DNA from: Methylorubrum salsuginis
GTDB taxonomy: Bacteria; Pseudomonadota; Alphaproteobacteria; Rhizobiales; Beijerinckiaceae
Length of the DNA: 64,000 bases
Assembly: GCF_900114375.1 (NCBI RefSeq)
Contig: NZ_FOSV01000001.1
Coordinates: 488,600 to 552,599 of the forward strand
Reading direction: 5' to 3'
Below, piece after piece: positions 24,981 to 32,943 of the stretch. The notes beneath the pieces are model-generated. The model saw nothing but the letters and a program-made list of their open reading frames with translations. It was not told the DNA's origin and made no database searches. The position numbers and the translations under genes were made by a program. The number at the start of each line of letters is the position of its first letter. Within the stretch, counting starts at the first letter, position 1.

Positions 24981-26387
24981 TCAGGAGGCGTGCGCGGCCG
25001 GGCGCAGGGCGCGGGGGCGGATGAGCACGCGGGCGCCGAGGTCGAGGCCGATCAGGGCGAGGATCGCCAGCCCCGTGAGGGGAAACAGCGCGCCGAGGCC
25101 GAGCACGAGCCCGGTCACGCCCGCCCTCACCCGCCGGTCGCGCGGCAGCGGCGGCACGCCGAGCCGGCCCGCGGGGCGGCGCTTCCACCACATCACGCCC
25201 GCGGTGACCGAGAGCAGGATCGTGGCGAGGCAGAAGGCCAGCATCGCGAGCTGGTTCGCGCGACCCAAAAGCTCGCCCTTGTGCAGGCCGATGCCGAGCT
25301 GGATCGCCTGCCCCACCGGGCCGATCTCGCCGAAGCGCACATCGACCAGGGGCCGGCCGGTATATTGGTCGAGGGAGACCATCCGCTGGGCCGTCACGTC
25401 GCGGGGATAGGCGGCGGCGGCGTAGACGCCGGTCTCGCCGATTGGTAGCGCCAGCTCGAAGCCCGCCGGCATGCCCATGTCACGCAAGATCGCCGCCGCC
25501 CGGTCGAGGCCGATGGCGGGTGCCGGGCGCGGCTCCGAGCGGGGCACGGGGGCGTCCTGCATCGTCCAGCCGGGCTCGTTGAGCACGGCGCGCATCGGCA
25601 CCGTCGAGACCGGCTTGTCGGCCCAGAGCCGATGCGGCTGGCCGAGGCCGGCGGCGTTCGACCACGCCCGCACCTCCTGCCCCCACCAGCCCGACCAGGG
25701 CAGGCCGGTGAGCGCGAGGAACAAGAGGCCCCCGCCCCCCAGCAGCCCGGTGACGGCGTGGAGGTCGCGCCACCACACCCGGCGCCGGGGCGTCGCGCGG
25801 AGCGTCACCACGCCGCCGGCCCCCTCGCCCCCTTGCCCGCGCGGCCACCACAGATAGGTGCCGGTGACGACGAGGATGACGGCGAAGCCCGCCACGATCT
25901 CGACGACGAGGTTCGCCGCCGGTCCGAACAGGGTGAGGCTGTGCAGCCGCCGCACCACGCCGGAGAATTCCTGGGCCGCGGGCAGCGCGTCGAGGACATG
26001 GCCGCGATACGGATCGAGGAAGACGAGCGTCTTCTCTCCGTTCACCGTCATCGTCACCAGCGCCGAGCCGGTGGGGCTCGACGGCTCGGTGTAGGAGACC
26101 GGCACGCCGTCGGGCACCGCCTGCATGGCGTTGTAGACGAGGCGGTCCGGCCCGACCGGATCGCCGGAGGCCGTCACCACGGTGCGGTGAGAAAACACCG
26201 TGGCGTCGATCTCGGCCTTGAACAGGTAGAGCGCGCCCGTGGCCGCGAGCAGGAACAGGAACGGCAGGCAGATCAGCCCGGCATAGAAGTGCCAGCGCCA
26301 GACGGCACGGTAGACGGTCTCGCGCAGCGGCGCCCGCGCGACGACGCGCGCGGCGGCCGGGGCGGAGCCCTGGAACGGAACGGACAT
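24981..26387 (-). CDS. PepSY-associated transmembrane protein (PiuB-like)
   Basis: The 468-residue inner-membrane protein has four or more helices in the PepSY_TM pattern. The first is WHFYAGLICLPFLFLLAATGALYLF; later ones include VILVVTGTYLWWPR with conserved His/Trp, and a helix pair near the C-terminus. Such proteins accompany ferric-siderophore receptors and are thought to help reduce or release iron. Two periplasmic PepSY-like stretches lie between the helices. It sits 86 bp upstream of the TonB-dependent receptor and 42 bp downstream of the DUF2946 gene, suggesting an operon. Confidence 0.88.
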   Translation of the reverse strand: MSVPFQGSAPAAARVVARAPLRETVYRAVWRWHFYAGLICLPFLFLLAATGALYLFKAEIDATVFSHRTVVTASGDPVGPDRLVYNAMQAVPDGVPVSYTEPSSPTGSALVTMTVNGEKTLVFLDPYRGHVLDALPAAQEFSGVVRRLHSLTLFGPAANLVVEIVAGFAVILVVTGTYLWWPRGQGGEGAGGVVTLRATPRRRVWWRDLHAVTGLLGGGGLLFLALTGLPWSGWWGQEVRAWSNAAGLGQPHRLWADKPVSTVPMRAVLNEPGWTMQDAPVPRSEPRPAPAIGLDRAAAILRDMGMPAGFELALPIGETGVYAAAAYPRDVTAQRMVSLDQYTGRPLVDVRFGEIGPVGQAIQLGIGLHKGELLGRANQLAMLAFCLATILLSVTAGVMWWKRRPAGRLGVPPLPRDRRVRAGVTGLVLGLGALFPLTGLAILALIGLDLGARVLIRPRALRPAAHAS

Positions 26388-26429
26388 GGATGGAAAAGCC
26401 GGAATCTGAGGGATCGAAGAACGGATCGC

Positions 26430-26798
26430 TCAGGCGGCGGGGGGACCTCGTGGGCCGACGGCCGGATCGGGGGGCGCGCGGGCACGGGCGTGTTCCGTGG
26501 GCGGCCACGGCGTGACGGCGGCGGCCTGCGGCCATTCGGCGACCGCGACGGCGATGGGTGTCGGCGGCAGGCCGAGCTGGGGCGCCTGCGCCTGGATGCA
26601 GCAGGCATGGTGGCAGGCCGGCGCCGGGTCGTCGGGCGTGCCGGCCCCGACCCCGTGCTCGGCGCAGAGGACGTCGCCGGCCATCGCCGGTGAGATGGGC
26701 GCGAGGGCGCCGAGGAAGGCCTGGAGGACGAGCGCGTAGAGCGCGATCACCCCGATGATCGCGCGGCCGGTCACGAAGCGTGGCGGGCGCAGGCGCAT
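26430..26798 (-). CDS. DUF2946-like small membrane or exported protein
   Basis: The 122-residue protein has one N-terminal hydrophobic segment (AIIGVIALYALVLQAFLGALAP) and a Cys/His cluster (CxxH...CHHACC) in the presumed periplasmic part. A Pro/Ala-rich tail follows. This matches DUF2946 proteins, often found beside TonB-dependent receptor genes. A metal-binding role is plausible from the Cys/His cluster but unproven. It is the first gene of the DUF2946 / PepSY / receptor operon. Confidence 0.7.
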   Translation of the reverse strand: MRLRPPRFVTGRAIIGVIALYALVLQAFLGALAPISPAMAGDVLCAEHGVGAGTPDDPAPACHHACCIQAQAPQLGLPPTPIAVAVAEWPQAAAVTPWPPTEHARARAPPDPAVGPRGPPAA

Positions 26799-26873
26799 CC
26801 GGGCACTTAACGGGCGCCCCGGCGGGCGGTCAACGCGCCGTCAAGGGGGCGGCGCGGGAATCCGGGGACGGGA

Positions 26874-27254
26874 TCAGCCGCCGGCCTTCAGGCTCAAGGT
26901 CGCGATCAGCCGAGAGACGTCCTTCGGATCGGCGCGCCAGAGGCCCGCCGGCTCATCCTCGGGGGCGGGGACGAGACCGAGGCGCTCGGCAGTGCCGGCG
27001 CGCGCATCGGCCGGGAGCCCGGCCTTGGTCAGGGCCTCGTCCCAGGCCTCGACGGCGGTGCGGGTGCCGGACTTGCAGGAGAGGTCGCCGAGCGGGCTCT
27101 CCTTCAGGATGTCGAAGCCGCAATCCGCCTGGAGGCCGGCGCGGGCCTTCATCACCTGCCCCAACGTGGTCGCGGCGAGGGAGCCGTCCTGCGCCTGAGC
27201 ACCGAGCGGCGCCATCAGGCACAGGGCGAGGGCGAGTGATCCGCGCGTCGACAT
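26874..27254 (-). CDS. Small exported protein of unknown function
   Basis: The 126-residue protein has a clear signal peptide (SLALALCLMAPLGAQAQ). The mature part has two cysteines (ADCGFD and LSCKSG) that could pair as a disulphide. ATG at 27252-27254 is supported by GGAGG six bases upstream. I do not recognise the family. It lies upstream of the DUF2946 operon on the same strand. Confidence 0.7.
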   Translation of the reverse strand: MSTRGSLALALCLMAPLGAQAQDGSLAATTLGQVMKARAGLQADCGFDILKESPLGDLSCKSGTRTAVEAWDEALTKAGLPADARAGTAERLGLVPAPEDEPAGLWRADPKDVSRLIATLSLKAGG

Positions 27255-27356
27255 CCGTTTCCTCCCGCGGATCGATCCGCTTGGAGCCAAGGTGGCGGCT
27301 TTCCGGCGGTTTGTGAAGATTTCCTCAGAAGCCTTTCACGCGTCGGACCTTTTGCC

Positions 27357-27503
27357 TCATGCCGAGCCGTCGGTGCGCTTGAGGGAGAAGGCCGGGCGCC
27401 CGCCGCCCTCGGAATCGGGATTGCGGACTTCGCGCATCCGCGGCGCATGGCCGTCGATCAGGAGCACCAGCACGGTCAACACCAACAGAACCTTGGAGGC
27501 CAT
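27357..27503 (-). CDS. Small predicted membrane peptide (48 aa)
   Basis: A short frame encodes 48 residues with an N-terminal hydrophobic helix (KVLLVLTVLVLLIDG) and a polar, Arg/Gly-rich tail. GAGGG and GAGG motifs lie just upstream of the ATG. The composition (hydrophobic start, charged tail, strong GC at third positions) supports a real gene. Function is unknown; it sits between the histidine kinase gene and the small exported protein gene. Confidence 0.5.
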   Translation of the reverse strand: MASKVLLVLTVLVLLIDGHAPRMREVRNPDSEGGGRPAFSLKRTDGSA

Positions 27504-27636
27504 GGCCTCAGAACCCTCACGCTTGTTGCAGTGCGGTATAGGCGCGAGCTTTGCGTCGATCGCATGCGTTGGCGCACATCCGTCGGAGGGATGGGGCGGG
27601 CGGCGGTAGGGATGGTGAACGAAGCGTTCGCCCGGC

Positions 27637-28980
27637 TCAGGCCCCGGCAGCGGGCCAATGCAGCGTCACCCGCAGGCCTCCCCATTCCGAGCGGTCGAGC
27701 CGCAACCCGGCGCCCGCGGCTTCCGCGAGGTCGCGGGCGATGGCGATGCCGAAGCCGGTGCCGGGGCGGGTCTCGTCCCAGCGGCGGCCGCGGGCGATGC
27801 CGGCGATCGCCGCCGCGCTCATGCCGGGGCCGTCATCCTCGACGAGGAGGCACCCGCCCTCTTTCTCCGGCCCGCCCGAGACGCGGATGCGGCGGTGGGC
27901 CCATTTGCGGGCGTTGTCGAGGAGGTTGCCCAGGATTTCGGTGAGGTCGCCCTCGTCGCCGGGGAAGGCCAGCGTCTCGGGCAGCGCGATCTCCCAGCGC
28001 AGGGCCTCGCCGTCGGGCAGGCGCTTCAGGGCGCCGACGATCCGCTCGGCCACCGGGGCGGCCGGGCTGGCGCGCCGCCGGAGTCCCCCGGAGGCCGCCC
28101 GCGCGCGGGCCAGCGTGCGCTCGACCTGGCGGGCCATGGCGCGGGCTTGCTCGGCGATTTCTTCCGAGAGGGCGGGGTCGGCGACCTCGGTGCGGCGGGC
28201 CAGCGCGTCGAGCACGGCGAGCGGGGTCTTGAGGCCGTGGGCCATGTCGGCGGCCTGGGTGCGGGCGCGCTCCAGGTCGCGCTCCTGCGCGTCGAGCAGG
28301 CGGTTGAGGTCGGCCACCAGCGGCCGCACCTCCTCGGGGAATGTTTCCGGCAGGCGCGGGCGGGCGCCGGAATGGACCGCGGCGAGATCGGCCCGCAGGG
28401 CCCGGAACGGGGCCAGGGCGCGACGCACGAACAGCGCCATGGCCAGCGTGAGGGCGGCGAACAGCGCGACGAGCGAGGGCACCAGCAGGCGCAGGAAGGT
28501 GGCGCGGCTCTGCGCCAGGTCGCGGCGATCCTCGGCCACGGTGACGGCCAGCGCCGTCCGGCCGCCGTTGCCCGGAATCGTCACCCGGCGCGTGACCGCG
28601 ATGAGCCGGCCGCCATCCGGCCCGTCGAGGTCGCCCACCGCCGGCTCGACCGCCGTGTCCGGCACGGTGCCGAGGCCACGGTCCCAGAGCGAGCGTGAGC
28701 GCAGGGAAGGCCCGCCCCCTTCGATCTGCCAGTAGAGCCCGCCATAGGGCGTCGAGAAGCGCGGATCGGGCGGCTCCTGCGGCAGGGTCGGCGCCCCGTC
28801 GCGACCGAGCGCGACCTGCCCGGCGATGAGCTTGGCGACCCTGTCGAGCCCGTCCGCCGTGCGGGCGTCGAGCACCCGGTCGAGGATCACGGTGAGGCCG
28901 ATCCCGGCCAGCGCCAGCGCGATGGCGATCAGCGCGGCGGCGGCGAGCCCGAGGCGCAGCCGCAACGAGTCGCGCTTCAC
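27637..28980 (-). CDS. Sensor histidine kinase of a PepSY-linked two-component system
   Basis: The 447-residue kinase has two membrane helices flanking a periplasmic sensor region: the first near residues 10-30 and the second near LVPSLVALFAALTLAMALFV. HAMP-like sequence follows, then the phosphoacceptor segment ADMAHGLKTPLAVL and the ATPase boxes NLLDNARKWA, EDDGPGM and GTGFGIAIA. The GTG start overlaps the regulator's stop codon by 4 bp (GTGA), so translation is coupled. The signal is unknown; a PepSY protein heads the operon. Confidence 0.9.
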   Translation of the reverse strand: MKRDSLRLRLGLAAAALIAIALALAGIGLTVILDRVLDARTADGLDRVAKLIAGQVALGRDGAPTLPQEPPDPRFSTPYGGLYWQIEGGGPSLRSRSLWDRGLGTVPDTAVEPAVGDLDGPDGGRLIAVTRRVTIPGNGGRTALAVTVAEDRRDLAQSRATFLRLLVPSLVALFAALTLAMALFVRRALAPFRALRADLAAVHSGARPRLPETFPEEVRPLVADLNRLLDAQERDLERARTQAADMAHGLKTPLAVLDALARRTEVADPALSEEIAEQARAMARQVERTLARARAASGGLRRRASPAAPVAERIVGALKRLPDGEALRWEIALPETLAFPGDEGDLTEILGNLLDNARKWAHRRIRVSGGPEKEGGCLLVEDDGPGMSAAAIAGIARGRRWDETRPGTGFGIAIARDLAEAAGAGLRLDRSEWGGLRVTLHWPAAGA

Positions 28981-29648
28981 GCGCCCTCCGGGTCGGCCGG
29001 CACGAGGTAGCCGTGGCCGCGCCTTGTCTCGACCACGCCGGGGCCGAGCTTGCGCCGCAGGCGGGTCAGCAGGGCCTCCAGCGCGTTGGCCTCGCGGTCG
29101 CTGTCGCTGCCGTGGAGGTGTTCGAGCAGTTCGCCCGCGGGCACCACCTGCCCCTGCCGGTGCAGCAGGAAGGCGAGCAGGCGGTATTCCAGCGCTGTCA
29201 GATCGATCTCGCGGCCCTCGATCGAGACCGCGCGGGTGCGGGTGTCGAGTTCGACCGCGCCCGCCCGCAGCACCGGCGAGGCGTGGCCGGCGGTGCGCCG
29301 CAGGATGGCGCGCAGCCGCGCCACCAGCTCCTCCATGCGGAACGGCTTCTGCAGGTAGTCGTCGGCGCCCGCGTCGATCCCCTCGACGCGCTCGCGCCAG
29401 CCGTCGCGGGCGGTGAGGATCAGGACGGGCAGCCGCACGCCCGCCCCGCGCAGGCGGCGCAGCACGCCGAGCCCGTCGAGCCGGGGCAGGCCGAGATCGA
29501 GCACCATGGCGTCGTAGGTCTCGGTCTCGGCCTTGAACCACGCCGCCTCGCCGTCGCCGACGCTCTCGGCGACGTAGCCGGCCCGCTCCAGCCCGGCCCG
29601 CAGATCCGCGGCGATGCGCGGCTCGTCCTCGACGATCAGGATGCGCAT
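28977..29648 (-). CDS. OmpR/PhoB-family response regulator
   Basis: The 223-residue protein has a receiver domain with the acidic pocket in VEDEP, the phospho-accepting Asp in MVLDLGLPRLDG, Thr in LTARD and Lys in QKPF. A C-terminal winged helix follows (LTALEYRLLAFLLHRQGQVV, LLTRLRRKLG, RGHGYLV). It is the partner of the overlapping histidine kinase and resembles the PmrA/QseB group in length and layout. Targets are unknown; the nearby PepSY and metal-uptake genes are candidates. Confidence 0.92.
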   Translation of the reverse strand: MRILIVEDEPRIAADLRAGLERAGYVAESVGDGEAAWFKAETETYDAMVLDLGLPRLDGLGVLRRLRGAGVRLPVLILTARDGWRERVEGIDAGADDYLQKPFRMEELVARLRAILRRTAGHASPVLRAGAVELDTRTRAVSIEGREIDLTALEYRLLAFLLHRQGQVVPAGELLEHLHGSDSDREANALEALLTRLRRKLGPGVVETRRGHGYLVPADPEGA

Positions 29649-29675
29649 GAGTGGGATTCCCGCATCGCGTCCGGC

Positions 29676-29975
29676 TCAATCGTCGTCGTCATCGTCGATG
29701 ACCTTGAGGGAGCGGGCGTCGATCTTCACGTCGCGGCGGCGACCGTCGGCCCCGAGGATGCGCAGCTTGTAGAGCCAGCGCCCGTCGTCGTGCTTGAGAT
29801 CGACCGCGACCACGTCCCCCGGCACCGCGGTCTTGGCGGCGGCGAGCACCGCGTCGAGGGGGCGGATCTCGCCGCGCTCCAAGGCGGCGCGGGCACGCTC
29901 GCCGTCGCTGTCGGCCTGCGCGGGCACGGCGGCGAGCATGAGGGCGATCAGGAGGAAGCGGAACGGGCGCGGCAT
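29676..29975 (-). CDS. Small exported PepSY-domain protein
   Basis: The 99-residue protein has a signal peptide (FRFLLIALMLAAVPAQAD). A single PepSY-type domain covers the rest, with the typical ALERGEIRPLDAVLAAA and WLYKLRILGADGRRRDVKIDA segments. The tail is six consecutive Asp. The gene precedes the response regulator by 27 bp, forming a PepSY / regulator / kinase operon. Periplasmic PepSY proteins of such operons may modulate the kinase sensor, but this is inference. Confidence 0.88.
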   Translation of the reverse strand: MPRPFRFLLIALMLAAVPAQADSDGERARAALERGEIRPLDAVLAAAKTAVPGDVVAVDLKHDDGRWLYKLRILGADGRRRDVKIDARSLKVIDDDDDD

Positions 29976-30137
29976 CGCTGGGAATCCGGGACCGGCGGAC
30001 TCTGCCGCGACCCCGCTGACGCGAGGCTGACGGGCGGCGTCAGGCCGGCGCGGGGGCCCGCCTGCGAGAAGGCGGCACCGACGGAGCGCCGGCCCCGGCC
30101 GAGCCGCCCGCAACCCCACTCGCGAAAGAGCCATCCG

Positions 30138-30797
30138 ATGTCCCTGACCGCCACCCTCATGCTGATCTACGCCGCCTGCCTCGTCGGCGCCATCGCCAGC
30201 CCGGCCGCCAGCCCGGCCGCCAAGCCGTCGGCTCCCCGGCCCGAGCCCCGCCGCCCCTGGCGCGCGCCGGTGGTGCTGGCCCTCCCGCTCGCCGCCTTCG
30301 TGATCGGCGTCCCGGTCCGGCCCGCCCAGGCCGGCGAGGCGACCCGGATCGCCGCCCTGGCCCTCCCGGCTCCCGGCTTCGCGCCGGCCGCTCCCCTCGA
30401 AGGTCCGGCCACGGTGATCGACGGCGGCACGCTCGCGATCGGCGGACGGCGGGTGCGCCTTCACGGCATCGCGGCCCCTGCCCTCGATCAGACCTGCTTC
30501 GATGCGCAGGAGCACGGCTATGCCTGTGGGCGCGTCGCGGCCCAGGCGCTCGCGGCCCGGATCGGCGACGGAAGCATCGGCTGCGAGCCGGTGAAGGACG
30601 CAGAGACGACGAGCGCCCGCTGCCGCCTCGGCGCGGACGACCTCGCGGCCTGGATGGTCGAGAGCGGCTACGCGGTGGCCGACCGCAGCGTCTCGACCGA
30701 CTACGCGGCGCAGGACGAGCGCGCCTGGGGTCGTCGCCGCGGCCTGTGGGCGGGCGTGTTCGATTGGCCGGCGGGGCGCCGGACCGCCGGCCTCTGA
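30138..30797 (+). CDS. Thermonuclease-fold (SNase-like) protein with lost catalytic residues
   Basis: The 219-residue protein has two hydrophobic N-terminal stretches, then an SNase-like domain from about residue 88. The usual DGDT motif reads DGGT (residues 95-98), and the usual GIDAPE motif reads GIAAPA (110-115). The Asp/Asp/Glu positions used for calcium and catalysis are therefore Gly, Ala and Ala, while the Arg in VRLHG (R107) remains. C120 and C130 are conserved in the exported bacterial group. The fold is probably kept, but nuclease activity by the known mechanism is unlikely. The role is unknown. Confidence 0.75.
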   Translation: MSLTATLMLIYAACLVGAIASPAASPAAKPSAPRPEPRRPWRAPVVLALPLAAFVIGVPVRPAQAGEATRIAALALPAPGFAPAAPLEGPATVIDGGTLAIGGRRVRLHGIAAPALDQTCFDAQEHGYACGRVAAQALAARIGDGSIGCEPVKDAETTSARCRLGADDLAAWMVESGYAVADRSVSTDYAAQDERAWGRRRGLWAGVFDWPAGRRTAGL

Positions 30798-30851
30798 GCC
30801 GGGCTCCGAGGGAGGGCGATAACCCCCTTCCCCGGCCGGCCCCGTCGCGGT

Positions 30852-31049
30852 TCAGGCGGCCTTGTCGTCGCCGGCCGCGGCCCGCACGTCGGCGGGGGTG
30901 GGGACGTAGGCGCACCACAGGCAGCGCCCCCGCTCGGCCGCCTTCGGATCGTTGCGCTGGGAGCAGACCGGACAGATCGTCAGCACGATCCGCTGGCCGC
31001 GCACATAGGCGAGGCCGCGGCCCAGGAAGGTGACGGCACCTTGGGGCAT
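30852..31049 (-). CDS. Small zinc-ribbon-like protein
   Basis: The 65-residue protein contains CPVC and, 17 residues later, CLWC. Two CxxC knuckles of this kind suggest a zinc ribbon. A basic N-terminal half (FLGRGLAYVRGQRIV) precedes them. No membrane helix is present. ATG at 31047-31049 is the start giving the compact form. Family not recognised. Confidence 0.6.
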   Translation of the reverse strand: MPQGAVTFLGRGLAYVRGQRIVLTICPVCSQRNDPKAAERGRCLWCAYVPTPADVRAAAGDDKAA

Positions 31050-31245
31050 GGAAGCGATTCGGTTGTCGGCGATGCGGAGACCGTCCCTTAGCGGATCGTG
31101 CCGCGAAGGCGATCCGTGCCCGCGGCATGGGCCCGCCGCACGGCAAGCATAGCCGGCTTTTCGAGGGGGGCCGCCGCGCGGGCCGCACCATCGGCCCGGC
31201 CCGCGCGTTGACGGCGCGAGACCGAGACAACAGGCAGGAGCCGTC

Positions 31246-31488
31246 ATGTCGAAGCTGTTCATCGCGAAGGTGCGCGGGGCGGGGGGCGAGCGTCCCCTGA
31301 TCACGGTGCGGGCGGCGGCCGAGGGCGAGGCCCGGCTGTTCGTCGAGACCGCCTATCCCGAGGACGAGGTTCTGGAGGTCGCCGAGCCCGGCGAGTGGGT
31401 CAGCGATGCCGACACCGGCACCCGCTCCGGCGACGTGCGCGAGCATGCGGGCGTCGCGTGGCAGGCCCCGGCCGCCCGGGCGGAGTGA
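31246..31488 (+). CDS. Conserved small hypothetical protein
   Basis: The 80-residue acidic soluble protein starts MSKLFIAKVRG. CAGGAG upstream of the ATG is a good ribosome binding site. No known domain is recognised. It ends 4 bp before the YjbR-like gene and is probably cotranscribed with it. Confidence 0.65.
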   Translation: MSKLFIAKVRGAGGERPLITVRAAAEGEARLFVETAYPEDEVLEVAEPGEWVSDADTGTRSGDVREHAGVAWQAPAARAE

Positions 31489-31492
31489 GCCC

Positions 31493-31849
31493 GTGTCCTG
31501 CCTGCCGGAAGACGTGCGGGCGCTCGCCCTGATGCTGCCCGAGGTCGTCGAGGGCGCGCATCGGGGCCATCCCGATTTCCGGGTCGGCGGGCGCGTCTTC
31601 GCGACGCTCTGGACCGAGGAGGAGCGCGTCGTCCTGCGCCTCACTCCGGACGGACAGGCCGCGGCGATCGAGGCCGAGCCCGACGCCTGCGCCCCCGTCC
31701 CCGGTTCCTGGGGCGAGCGCGGCTGGACCAGCCTCGATCTCTATGCCGTCGAGGAAGCGTTCCTGCGCGCCGGACTGTTGGCGGCGTGGCGCGCCACGGC
31801 GCCCCCTGCCCTCGTCGCCCGCACCGCGGCGCTCGCGCTCGATCCTTGA
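31493..31849 (+). CDS. MmcQ/YjbR-family protein
   Basis: The 118-residue protein matches the compact CyaY-like fold family MmcQ/YjbR. It has an early LPEVVEGAHRGHPDFRVGG segment, FATLW, VVLRLTPDGQ and a late WTSLDLYAV block. Members are often annotated as DNA-binding, but the biological role is unsettled. GTG at 31493 is four bases after the previous stop and is preferred over upstream in-frame starts inside that gene. Confidence 0.8.
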   Translation: MSCLPEDVRALALMLPEVVEGAHRGHPDFRVGGRVFATLWTEEERVVLRLTPDGQAAAIEAEPDACAPVPGSWGERGWTSLDLYAVEEAFLRAGLLAAWRATAPPALVARTAALALDP

Positions 31850-31893
31850 TTCTTGCCTTGATTCTTGCCGTGCTCCTTGCCGTGATCTTGAGG
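31846..31893. repeat. 12-bp tandem repeats
   Basis: Nearly four direct units of 12 bp lie in a row: TTGATTCTTGCC twice, then GTGCTCCTTGCC, then GTGATCTTG. The first overlaps the stop codon of the YjbR-like gene. Being short and in phase with codons, the array could have arisen by slippage. Confidence 0.7.
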
Positions 31894-31950
31894 CAAGGAA
31901 CCGCCGTGGCGGATGCCGGCTTGATCCCGACAGATTGGAAGGAGAATCCG

Positions 31951-32088
31951 GTGACGCGATCCGACAGCCCCAAACCCGGCGACGAGCACGAGACGGATCG
32001 CGACCAGCAATCCCAGACCCCCACGCAATCCCCCGCCGAACCGCTGCCGGAGGAGGATCTGGAGCAGGTCGAGGAACAGCCGAGCTGA
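31951..32088 (+). CDS. Small acidic hydrophilic peptide (45 aa)
   Basis: GTG at 31951 is preceded by AAGGAGAATCCG, a strong ribosome binding site. The product is very rich in Asp, Glu, Gln, Ser and Pro, with no hydrophobic core, so it is probably disordered. A longer frame upstream would add a hydrophobic segment but has no comparable start signal. Function unknown. Confidence 0.5.
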   Translation: MTRSDSPKPGDEHETDRDQQSQTPTQSPAEPLPEEDLEQVEEQPS

Positions 32089-32093
32089 CGCCG

Positions 32094-32399
32094 ATGTCCG
32101 AGCCCGACGACCGGACATCCGACGAGATCGCGCGGCTCGGCCTCCTGGCCGGGCTGATGGAGGTGGCGATCGGCCGTCTGTTCGAGGCGTCGGAGGGTGG
32201 GGCAGAGGCCAAGCGGCTGTTCGTCGGGGACGTCCGCCGGTTGCTCGCCGATACGAGCGAGGTGCAGACGCACTCGCCGGCGATCCGGACCTACGAGGCG
32301 CTGCTGCGGCGCCTCGGCGCGACGGAATCCGGCGACGGGGCGCTCGGCGTGGTGCCGACCCCGGAACAGGGCCTGCCGCCCGCTGGGGCGGGGGTATAG
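32094..32399 (+). CDS. Small hypothetical protein
   Basis: The 101-residue protein is mainly helical, starting MSEPDDRTSDEIARLGLLAG. It starts 5 bp after the previous small gene and leads closely into the next, so the run 31246-32774 looks like one operon of short genes. No domain is recognised. Confidence 0.6.
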   Translation: MSEPDDRTSDEIARLGLLAGLMEVAIGRLFEASEGGAEAKRLFVGDVRRLLADTSEVQTHSPAIRTYEALLRRLGATESGDGALGVVPTPEQGLPPAGAGV

Positions 32400-32416
32400 G
32401 CACGAGGGAGCGGGCC

Positions 32417-32644
32417 TTGGACGACACCGGTACGGACGACGCGCCGAAACTCGCCGGCATCCTCACCTTCCCGCCGGAGGTCGTGGCGGCCCTCGACGAG
32501 CATTGCGCGGTCGAGCGCCTGCCCCGCGACAAGGCGATCTGCGAGATCGTCGCCGAATATCTGCGCCTCAAGGGCTACCTGCGCACCAAGCCCGCCTATC
32601 TCTGCCGCCCCTCCGAGGGCGAGCCGCATGAGAGCCACGGCTGA
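32417..32644 (+). CDS. Small ribbon-helix-helix-like protein
   Basis: The 75-residue protein starts with TTG at 32417, with GAGGGAG upstream. The pattern GILTFPPEVVAALDEHC, then RDKAICEIVAEYLRLKGYL, resembles a beta-strand followed by two helices, as in CopG/Arc regulators or antitoxins. No toxin-like partner is adjacent, so a regulator is possible but unproven. Confidence 0.5.
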   Translation: MDDTGTDDAPKLAGILTFPPEVVAALDEHCAVERLPRDKAICEIVAEYLRLKGYLRTKPAYLCRPSEGEPHESHG

Positions 32645-32774
32645 GGCGACGCTGACCCTCGACGTCTACGAGGCCCATCCGGGCCAGCCGCCCCGGCAGA
32701 GCCTGCCCCGGCAGGGCGAGCCCGGCCCGGTGGCGGAGGACGGCGACGAGCACGGCCCCGCGATCAGCCTGTAG
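32628..32774 (+). CDS. Possible small gene overlapping the RHH-like gene (48 aa)
   Basis: ATG at 32628 lies within the last codons of the RHH-like gene and opens a 48-residue frame ending at TAG 32772-32774. The product is hydrophilic (LTLDVYEAHPGQPPRQ, then an acidic tail). The 17-bp overlap is compatible with translational coupling. No family is recognised and the evidence is only the reading frame. Confidence 0.35.
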   Translation: MRATAEATLTLDVYEAHPGQPPRQSLPRQGEPGPVAEDGDEHGPAISL

Positions 32775-32831
32775 GGCTGCGCTGATCGTCGTAAGGTTCG
32801 GAACCGTACCGAGTGTCCCGCCTTGCCAATC

Positions 32832-32861
32832 GAACCGCGGCTGAAGTACGAGCCGCGGTTC
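32832..32861. repeat. 11-bp hairpin upstream of kaiC
   Basis: Arms GAACCGCGGCT and AGCCGCGGTTC surround an 8-nt loop. The hairpin lies 82 bp before the kaiC start. It could end the preceding small-gene transcript or act in the kaiC leader. A GGAAC hexamer-like box sits at 32810, but no convincing -10 partner was found. Confidence 0.5.
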
Positions 32862-32943
32862 CGAAGTCTGTCGAAAATCCGGCCGCGGCAGAGGGTTCGA
32901 CCTTTCCACGGCGCCACGACTGCACCCTGGCCGAGGCCCTGCG

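Noticed and set aside
22798..25410. About 870-codon open frame opposite the TonB-dependent receptor
   Set aside because: No motif, atypical amino-acid composition; the receptor on the other strand is complete.
32417..32774. Toxin-antitoxin pair (RHH-like protein plus overlapping small gene)
   Set aside because: The second product is a disordered hydrophilic peptide with no toxin fold features; the overlap alone is not enough.
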